Shown here: piece after piece, positions 58,901-64,000 of the stretch | Layout: each line of letters opens with the position of its first letter | Numbering within the stretch: position 1 is the stretch's first letter | NCBI GenBank assembly: GCA_013112685.1 | Contig: JABFGC010000001.1 | Coordinates: 930,001-994,000, forward strand | From: Chloroflexota bacterium | GTDB taxonomy: Bacteria > Chloroflexota > Anaerolineae > Anaerolineales > Villigracilaceae | Length of the DNA stretch: 64,000 bases | Reading direction: 5' to 3' | The notes under the pieces: model-generated | Databases searched by the model: none | Seen by the model: only the letters and a program-made list of their open reading frames with translations | Told to the model about the DNA's origin: nothing | Program-made: the position numbers and the translations under genes

Positions 58901-59503
58901 ATGTTTACTATCTATTTGACCTTGCTCGGTATATTAATCTTTGCTGCTGGCACGGCGACCCTCGGCGCATGGCTTAGAAAGAATCGCACCAAAGAGAACG
59001 CTGAAAAATCCAGCCGCATTATGCATTTCCTGTTCTTTGCTGGCTTGGTCACCCCGCCCATCGTCGGCATCTTTTATCCTGGACAGACTCGTTTCGATGA
59101 GCTTGTGGGTTTGAGGTCCCTGCCCTGGAAACCATTCTTTCTTGTTCTGGGAATTATCCTTGCCGTCCCAGGTTTGTATTTCATGGGAATTACAAACAAG
59201 TTACTGCGCGCCCTGGGAAGCGGAGCCAATGCATTTCGCCTGACAAAGCAAATCGTCGCAGACGATATTTACAAGCGTACGCGCAACCCGATGTCGCTGG
59301 GGTTTTATCTATTCGCCCTCGCCCTGGGCTTCGTTTCTGGTTCGACCTTTATCACTCTCGCGGTTGTCATTGGCTTGATTCCCGCTCATATCTTTTTCCT
59401 CACGTACTTCGAAGAACTCGAACTGGAACTTCGTTTTGGCGCGTCCTACCTGGAGTACAAAAAGAGCGTGCCGTTTCTGATTCCAGGATTCACCAAAAGG
59501 TAA
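58901..59503 (+). CDS. Isoprenylcysteine-methyltransferase-like membrane protein
   Basis: 200 residues, about five helices. KRTRNPMSLGFYLFALALGFVSGS and IFFLTYFEELELELRFGASYLEYKKSVPFLIPG match the ICMT/PEMT-like family (SAM-dependent methyl transfer to lipids or prenyl thiols). The RNP and the E-x2-L...Y..Y motifs are typical. Substrate unknown. One base separates it from the next gene. Confidence 0.8.
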   Translation: MFTIYLTLLGILIFAAGTATLGAWLRKNRTKENAEKSSRIMHFLFFAGLVTPPIVGIFYPGQTRFDELVGLRSLPWKPFFLVLGIILAVPGLYFMGITNKLLRALGSGANAFRLTKQIVADDIYKRTRNPMSLGFYLFALALGFVSGSTFITLAVVIGLIPAHIFFLTYFEELELELRFGASYLEYKKSVPFLIPGFTKR

Positions 59504-59504
59504 A

Positions 59505-60074
59505 ATGTCAAACAGCAATCTTTTTCGTCTCGCGGGCTGGTCTGCTTACCTGAGCGCAGTTGCCACGATCCTCGGCGCTGTCACCTTGGTCATCTTTTTC
59601 AGTGTGGGTGACCCGTTTGGAAAAATCAATGATGTTTCAAGCATTGTCATTGCACTGGCGAGTATTCCCATGCTTCTGGCATTGCATAAACTTCATCGTA
59701 ATGTGTTCTATGCCTTGAGTTTTGGTGCGTTGATAGTTGGGATTGCCGCCATGTTGATCGCTGGCATTGTTCAAACTTTGTTTGTCTTTGGGGTTTTTCA
59801 GTATGAGCAGACCGTCTATGTTTCTCCACTTGGATTTGGATTATTTGGCGTGGCAATTGCAGTCTATGGCTATCTTGCCCGTGTTGGGAAAATATTTCCC
59901 AGCGCATTGTCCGTTCTGGGAATGCTCGCGGGAATCGGATATGCATTGGTCGCGTTTGGTTTTCTGCTGGGTGGAGAAAACCATTTGTTCAGTTATGTGG
60001 GCGGATCGATTGCTGTAATCGCCTATCCCTTCTGGGCTATTTGGCTGGGCAGACAGTTATTGTCAAGGCGCTGA
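59505..60074 (+). CDS. DUF4386-like multi-helix membrane protein (paralogue)
   Basis: 189 residues with six hydrophobic segments (LSAVATILGAVTLVIFFSVGDPFGKINDVSSIVIALASIPMLLAL and others). Shares the FFSVGDPFG/FFTVGQPFG start and WAIWLGR end with the 58255 protein. Encoded immediately after the ICMT-like gene, probably co-transcribed. Function unknown. Confidence 0.65.
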   Translation: MSNSNLFRLAGWSAYLSAVATILGAVTLVIFFSVGDPFGKINDVSSIVIALASIPMLLALHKLHRNVFYALSFGALIVGIAAMLIAGIVQTLFVFGVFQYEQTVYVSPLGFGLFGVAIAVYGYLARVGKIFPSALSVLGMLAGIGYALVAFGFLLGGENHLFSYVGGSIAVIAYPFWAIWLGRQLLSRR

Positions 60075-60109
60075 ATTCGGTTCCTCTATAGCATCTGAGC
60101 ACATCTAGT

Positions 60110-60214
60110 TGTCTTCGAAGCCGACTCTGCCGCCAAGATATATATACGTTGGCAACGGGTCCCGCGAGTATCATATTGATGGATCCCGACGGCAACCTCT
60201 TTCTCTTCGACTAG
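60110..60214 (+). pseudogene. VOC/glyoxalase-family 3' fragment
   Basis: TLATGPASIILMDPDGNLFLFD followed by TAG matches the end of the VOC protein at 63584 ([20 protein letters not shown]). Upstream VVFEADSAA matches its EFIAEADE with a frame change. The rest of the gene is missing, so it is a remnant. Confidence 0.75.
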
Positions 60215-60230
60215 CGCGTATAATTTGGAA

Positions 60231-60683
60231 ATGCCAACTCGAAAATCACCCGTGAAACCATTGTGGCAATGCCCGAATTGCGGCGAAAAATTCACGACCG
60301 CAAACCAGTGGCATTTCTGCGGGAAATTCAGCCTGGAAGCGCTCTTTTCACGTTCCGAGCCGCACGTTTTTGCGATATTCAAGAAGTTCGCCGCCATGGT
60401 TCAGGCTTGCGGTCCCGTGACCATCATTCCGCAAAAGACCCGCGTCACGTTTCAAGTCCGCATGCGCTTTGTCTCGCTTTACCCGCGCAAGTCGAGCCTG
60501 GTCGGCGGTTTTGTGTTTGCCCGCAGGCATGAACATCCGAAGTTTCATAAGATCGAAACCTTCTCGCCACATAACCACCTCCACCACTTTCGTCTCGAAT
60601 CGAAAGCCGACCTAGACTCCGATTTTCAAGGATGGATCGCCGAAGCGTATTCGGTCGGCGGGCAGAAACACCTAGCGCGGTGA
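60231..60683 (+). CDS. DUF5655-family protein with zinc-ribbon-like start
   Basis: 150 residues. WQCPNCGEKFTTANQWHFCG has two Cys pairs/His suited to bind zinc. Then SLEALFSRSEPHVFAIFKKFAAMVQACGPVTIIPQKTRVTFQVRMRFVSLYPRKSSLVGGFVFARR, the DUF5655 domain (often linked to DNA-transport or nucleic-acid proteins of unknown role). The ATG at 60231 is preferred over 60225. Function unknown. Confidence 0.72.
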   Translation: MPTRKSPVKPLWQCPNCGEKFTTANQWHFCGKFSLEALFSRSEPHVFAIFKKFAAMVQACGPVTIIPQKTRVTFQVRMRFVSLYPRKSSLVGGFVFARRHEHPKFHKIETFSPHNHLHHFRLESKADLDSDFQGWIAEAYSVGGQKHLAR

Positions 60684-60776
60684 TCGCCTCTCTCCTGTTG
60701 CCCGTAAACGGGCGGCGCGCGCCTATTCAACATGTTTTGCCAGATATATTTTTTCAAAGCCATCAGGAGACTTCAA

Positions 60777-61742
60777 ATGAAAGCCGTCGTTTACACAGAT
60801 TACGGGTCGCCAGACGTTCTTCGCCTCGAAGAGGTGGCGACTCCAGTTCCAACGGATGAACAACTGCTGATCAAAATCCACGCGGCGTCCATCAACGGTT
60901 CGGACCGCGAAGGGTTGATTGGCAAGCCGCTCTATGCCCGTATGCGCGGACTTCGCAAACCCGGCTTCCCCATCCTCGGTTCGGACATTGCGGGGCGGGT
61001 GGAAGCGGTAGGTAAGAACAACACGGAATTCAAGGTGGGTGATGAAGTGTTCGGCGAATTACCGGGCTATCAGGGCGGTTTTGCCGAATATGCCTGCACT
61101 CGTGGAAAGACCCTGGCTATTAAACCCGCGAGGCTGACCTTCGAACAGGCGGCTGCCATCCCGCAGGGAGGCGTCATCGCCCTGCAGGGAATCCGCGAAC
61201 AGGGGCAAGTCCACCCTGGACAAAGTGTTTTAATCAACGGCGCGGGCGGCAGTACAGGGACCTTTGCCATCCAACTCGCCAAACTGTACGGCGCAGAAGT
61301 GACCGGCGTGGATAATTCCTTCAAGCAGGATTTCATGCGCTCGCTCGGCGCGGATCACGTGATTGATTACACCCGCGAAAACTTTACCCGAAATGGAAAA
61401 CAATACGATCTGATTCTCGACCTTGTTGCGCATCGTTCGATCTTTGCTTACTCGCAGGCATTGCGCCCCGGCGGGACATGCTTTTTCGTCGGCGGATCCG
61501 CTGCTGTTATTTTCCAGATTTTGCTTCTTGGACCGTTGTTTAAGAGGATAGCGGGTAAGAACATGCGAATGTTGGTTGTTCCGCAAAACCGAAAGGATTT
61601 GATCGCCATCACCGAACTTTGCGTATCGGGTAAGATCCGCCCCCATATTGACAGGCAGTTTCCTTTTAGCCAGACTCCCGACGCGTTCCGCTATGTTGTC
61701 GAAGGACAGTCCAAAGGGAAGGTCGTGATCGTTGTTCAATGA
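60777..61742 (+). CDS. Zinc-independent MDR quinone/enone reductase
   Basis: 321 residues from the ATG at 60777 (AGGAG upstream). GroES-like domain (PVPTDEQLLIKIHAASINGSDREGLIG, GSDIAGRVEAVGKNNTEFKVGDEVFG), then a Rossmann domain with INGAGGSTGTFAIQLAKLYGAEVTGVD. No zinc-binding Cys ligands, so it belongs to the quinone-oxidoreductase/zeta-crystallin type, using NADPH on quinones or enones. QSKGKVVIVVQ ends it typically. A hairpin terminator follows. Confidence 0.87.
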   Translation: MKAVVYTDYGSPDVLRLEEVATPVPTDEQLLIKIHAASINGSDREGLIGKPLYARMRGLRKPGFPILGSDIAGRVEAVGKNNTEFKVGDEVFGELPGYQGGFAEYACTRGKTLAIKPARLTFEQAAAIPQGGVIALQGIREQGQVHPGQSVLINGAGGSTGTFAIQLAKLYGAEVTGVDNSFKQDFMRSLGADHVIDYTRENFTRNGKQYDLILDLVAHRSIFAYSQALRPGGTCFFVGGSAAVIFQILLLGPLFKRIAGKNMRMLVVPQNRKDLIAITELCVSGKIRPHIDRQFPFSQTPDAFRYVVEGQSKGKVVIVVQ

Positions 61743-61780
61743 GGTTCGCCTCCCCCAACATCCATCTGTTTCCATAAACC

Positions 61781-61832
61781 AAAAAGTCCAGACTATGTCT
61801 CTGATTTTCACAGAACATGGTCTGGGCTTTTA
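61781..61832 (+). terminator. Probable terminator
   Basis: AAAAGTCCAGACTATGT pairs imperfectly with ACATGGTCTGGGCTTTT, followed by TATAAT, which may be the -10 of the next gene. Confidence 0.6.
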
Positions 61833-61865
61833 TAATGCCGTCACTCAAACATTAGGAGTAAACCC

Positions 61866-63092
61866 ATGAACAGCAAACCGAAACAATTCACAGGTCGGCA
61901 TTACGAGACGGGCAGTCTCCACAATGCCTTCGCCCTGCAGGGCATCAAAGCGCCGCACACGAACAAGCCATATTCCGAAGCCTTCCTGCTCGGCGTCAGC
62001 GGCGGCATCGCCTTCGGCTATTTCACCTTCGAATACAAGGGGCAACTTCCCCATCTCGTGCTCCTCACGCGCAACACCTTCGATCCCTTCCAGACCGCGC
62101 TCGAGCGCCTCGGTGTGGAACAGCACGTCTTTCAAACAACCAAAGCCGAGATCGCTGAAAAGAATTTGATTGAGGCGCTCACAGCAGGCGCTCCCGCGCT
62201 CGTGTGGGCGGACGAATGCAGTCTTCTGTATTCCAGCAAAAAGGGAACCGCGTACTGGAACATGATTCCCATTCTCGCCTACGGCATGGATGGCGACGAT
62301 GTGCTGATCGCGGATCGTTCCGCGCGCCCGTTTCGGGTCACGATGGATGCGCTGACTCAAGCCCGCGCCCGCGTCAAGGATGACAAATTCCACCTCATCA
62401 CCCTCGCTTCGCCCCTGACCTCGAAACTGGTCGCGGCGACACAAAAGGGAATCTGGCAATGCATCTCCCTCTTCACCGACAAGCCGCCCAAAGGCGCGCG
62501 CCATAATTTTGGTTTCGCCGCCTACGAACATTTCGCGGACATGCTCGTCAACACGCGCAATAAACAAAGTTGGGAACGTCTCTTTCCTGCGGGAGCGAAA
62601 TTGTACAACGCCCTCGCAGGCACGACCGAAGCCAAAGGAATCTTCGCGCCTCCTGGAGCCTTCACCTGGATCCAAACCTTCGGCGCGGGCGACGGAGCCG
62701 AGCGCGCCCTCTACGCTGACTTCCTCGATGAAGCCTCCATCCTGCTTGAGAAAAAATCCGTGAAAGAAGCGGCGAAACAATTCCGCGCGAGTCATGCCAA
62801 ATGGCTTGCCTTCGCCGACGCGCTTCTCCCCTCGGATATTCCCGCCTTCCACGAAGCGAAGACACTGCTTCTGCGAAAACACCAGTCCTTTGTGGAAAAA
62901 GGCGAAGACGCCGCCGATGAGATTCGCGAGATCAACACGCGCCTGAAAAAACTCGAAGCGGACATGGCAAAGAACTTCCCGTTGACTCCATCTCAAACCG
63001 CCGAACTCCGCGCTCACCTGCGCCAGCGTGTTTTGGACATTCTGGAAACCGAGAAAAATGGGATTGAGTTATTGCAGAACGGCATGAAATGA
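61866..63092 (+). CDS. BtrH N-terminal/DUF4872-domain protein
   Basis: 408 residues. FTGRHYETGSLHNAFALQGI, SEAFLLGVSGGIAFGYFTFEYK and VWADECSLLYSSKKGTAYW belong to the BtrH N-terminal domain (papain-like fold, acyltransferase in butirosin synthesis). The latter part (LSPLTSKLVAATQ onward, AAYEHFADMLVNTRNKQSWERLFPAG) is DUF4872. BtrH-like proteins outside antibiotic clusters have unknown substrates. AGGAG precedes the ATG and a TATAAT box lies 29 bases upstream. Confidence 0.82.
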   Translation: MNSKPKQFTGRHYETGSLHNAFALQGIKAPHTNKPYSEAFLLGVSGGIAFGYFTFEYKGQLPHLVLLTRNTFDPFQTALERLGVEQHVFQTTKAEIAEKNLIEALTAGAPALVWADECSLLYSSKKGTAYWNMIPILAYGMDGDDVLIADRSARPFRVTMDALTQARARVKDDKFHLITLASPLTSKLVAATQKGIWQCISLFTDKPPKGARHNFGFAAYEHFADMLVNTRNKQSWERLFPAGAKLYNALAGTTEAKGIFAPPGAFTWIQTFGAGDGAERALYADFLDEASILLEKKSVKEAAKQFRASHAKWLAFADALLPSDIPAFHEAKTLLLRKHQSFVEKGEDAADEIREINTRLKKLEADMAKNFPLTPSQTAELRAHLRQRVLDILETEKNGIELLQNGMK

Positions 63093-63099
63093 GACAACT

Positions 63100-63522
63100 A
63101 TGAAAGAAATGACAATTCAAATCCTGCGTTTTGTCTTGGGCGTTTTCCTCGGTCTGGCTGTCATTTCCCTGATTGCCGAAAGCGTCGAATTCGAGCTTAT
63201 CACCTTGGTCAACGGCGGCGCAACCTCCGACATGGATGTCTACTTCGGCATTCGCAACCGTCTCTGGTTCCTGATCCTCAAATTCATCTACAACGGGTTC
63301 GCCGCGTTCGTCGGAGGTTGGCTTGCCAAAACACTCGCCTCGCGCTGGAAGGTCGCCTGCGTCATTACCCTTGCCGTAATCCAGACAGTCTCCTTTATCT
63401 GGGGCATGACTCTCTCCGAATTTGCAGGGACCACTCCTGCCTGGGCATGGATTCTTCTCGCCATCGAAATGCCGATCTTGATCCTCCTCGGTGGAAGGCT
63501 GCGCGCAAGACCTTTGTTATAA
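63100..63522 (+). CDS. Four-helix membrane protein
   Basis: 140 residues, helices [57 protein letters not shown] and [17 protein letters not shown]. Starts seven bases after the BtrH-like gene, probably same transcript. No family recognised. Confidence 0.65.
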   Translation: MKEMTIQILRFVLGVFLGLAVISLIAESVEFELITLVNGGATSDMDVYFGIRNRLWFLILKFIYNGFAAFVGGWLAKTLASRWKVACVITLAVIQTVSFIWGMTLSEFAGTTPAWAWILLAIEMPILILLGGRLRARPLL

Positions 63523-63583
63523 TGTCCGTAAAAGAGACACATTCCCATCCGCTTTATCGGTTCATCCACGGAAAGGAGCAAAC

Positions 63584-63955
63584 ACGGAACTCGGTAACTT
63601 TTCGATTAGTCTGTCGGTGAAAGATATCAAGGTTTCCAAAGATTTTTACGAGAAGCTCGGGTTCAAGGAATTCATGGGGGATCTTTCACAGAACTGGCTC
63701 ATCCTCAAGAACGGGGAGCATACGATAGGTCTGTTTCAAGGGATGTTCGAGCGCAATATGTTTACCTTTAACCCTGGCTGGGACAATCGGGCTCAAAAAC
63801 TGGATACATTCACGGATGTGCGCGAACTTCAGAAACAGTTGAAAGCACAGGGCGTGGAGTTCATCGCCGAGGCAGACGAGAATACAACGGGTCCCGCCAG
63901 TTTTATGCTGATAGATCCCGACGGCAACCCGATTCTCATTGATCAGCATGTCTAA
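63584..63955 (+). CDS. VOC/glyoxalase-family protein, apparent ACG start
   Basis: About 123 residues: [48 protein letters not shown] and the final [19 protein letters not shown], the beta-alpha-beta-beta-beta pattern of VOC proteins. AAGGAG lies five bases before ACG GAA CTC (63584), where relatives start ATG GAA CTC, so the start codon seems mutated or non-standard. The open frame continues upstream to 63491, overlapping the previous gene; that start lacks a ribosome site. Confidence 0.75.
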   Translation, partial: TELGNFSISLSVKDIKVSKDFYEKLGFKEFMGDLSQNWLILKNGEHTIGLFQGMFERNMFTFNPGWDNRAQKLDTFTDVRELQKQLKAQGVEFIAEADENTTGPASFMLIDPDGNPILIDQHV

Positions 63956-63964
63956 TCGGAGACC

Positions 63965-64000
63965 GGCAACTGATCCGATTACGAAACGATGATGGCCGAA
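63965..64000 (+). repeat. Copy 3 of the ettA 3' end (runs off the window)
   Basis: GGCAACTGATCCGATTACGA and AACGATGATGGCCGAA match the SDYETMMxE codons of the ettA tail. The rest lies beyond the window end. Confidence 0.78.

Noticed and set aside
61845..63017. 390-residue minus-strand open frame
   Set aside because: Antisense shadow of the BtrH-like gene; composition reflects codon bias of the true gene.
1..64000. tRNA or rRNA genes
   Set aside because: No cloverleaf with a GTTCRANNC-type arm plus acceptor stem or rRNA signature was noticed by eye; a dedicated search was not possible.

Overview
The window looks like a chromosomal segment of a Chloroflexi bacterium, most likely an Anaerolineae member. 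This is inferred from protein style and gene content (MutS2, an F420-type DUF385 protein, EttA, BtrH-like and GxxExxY proteins), from the many short palindromic and tandem repeats scattered even inside genes, and from leaderless promoters (TATAAT 6-8 bases before the start codon). No rRNA or tRNA gene, CRISPR array or replication origin was recognised.

Region 1 (1-32.6 kb) is ordinary chromosome. It holds an SGNH-like hydrolase, mutS2, an SDR, a lipoprotein hydrolase, a sulfatase, a HAD phosphatase, glycosyltransferases with a membrane protein, two deoxynucleoside kinases, a DMT permease with a His-rich tail, pyrB, and a DsbA-like protein. A redox cluster follows at 20.3-26.2 kb: msrQ, msrP, a thioredoxin-like lipoprotein with an in-frame UGA in its redox motif (candidate selenoprotein), a histidine kinase/response regulator pair, a Met-rich thioredoxin lipoprotein and a CcdA-like protein. 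Then come two STAS proteins around an S51-like peptidase, comEC, a HEAT-repeat protein and a SUMF1-like protein.

Region 2 (32.8-49.3 kb) is the most unusual part. About eighteen copies of one DUF559 endonuclease gene, two intact and the rest truncated or interrupted, all lie on the minus strand. They alternate with small toxin-antitoxin-like modules: DUF6036-like nucleotidyltransferase pairs, AbiEi/AbiEii, HigBA types, MntA/HepT, a winged-helix protein with a nucleotidyltransferase, a JAMM-like protein pair, BrnTA, HicAB and DUF2283. Palindromic MITE-like elements sit inside several DUF559 remnants. Many modules start at leaderless or extended -10 promoters that lie directly at the edge of a DUF559 remnant.

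Region 3 (49.6-55.4 kb) is one large gene with an N-terminal membrane segment, an AlbA/HATPase-like part, an NB-ARC ATPase and ten TPRs. Two near-identical IS630-family elements split it. Removing both elements and one TA each restores a continuous reading frame.

Region 4 (55.6-64.0 kb) starts with ettA. Copies of the ettA 3' end recur at 57.4, 58.9 and 63.97 kb, so the genes between them look like blocks accreted at the end of ettA. They encode small membrane proteins, an ICMT-like protein, a DUF5655 protein, an MDR reductase, a BtrH-like protein and a VOC protein.

Many single-base indels in short homopolymers (mutS2, sulfatase, HAD, a glycosyltransferase, the kinase, comEC, SUMF1) suggest residual sequencing error as much as real pseudogenes. 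Those genes are described in their repaired frame.
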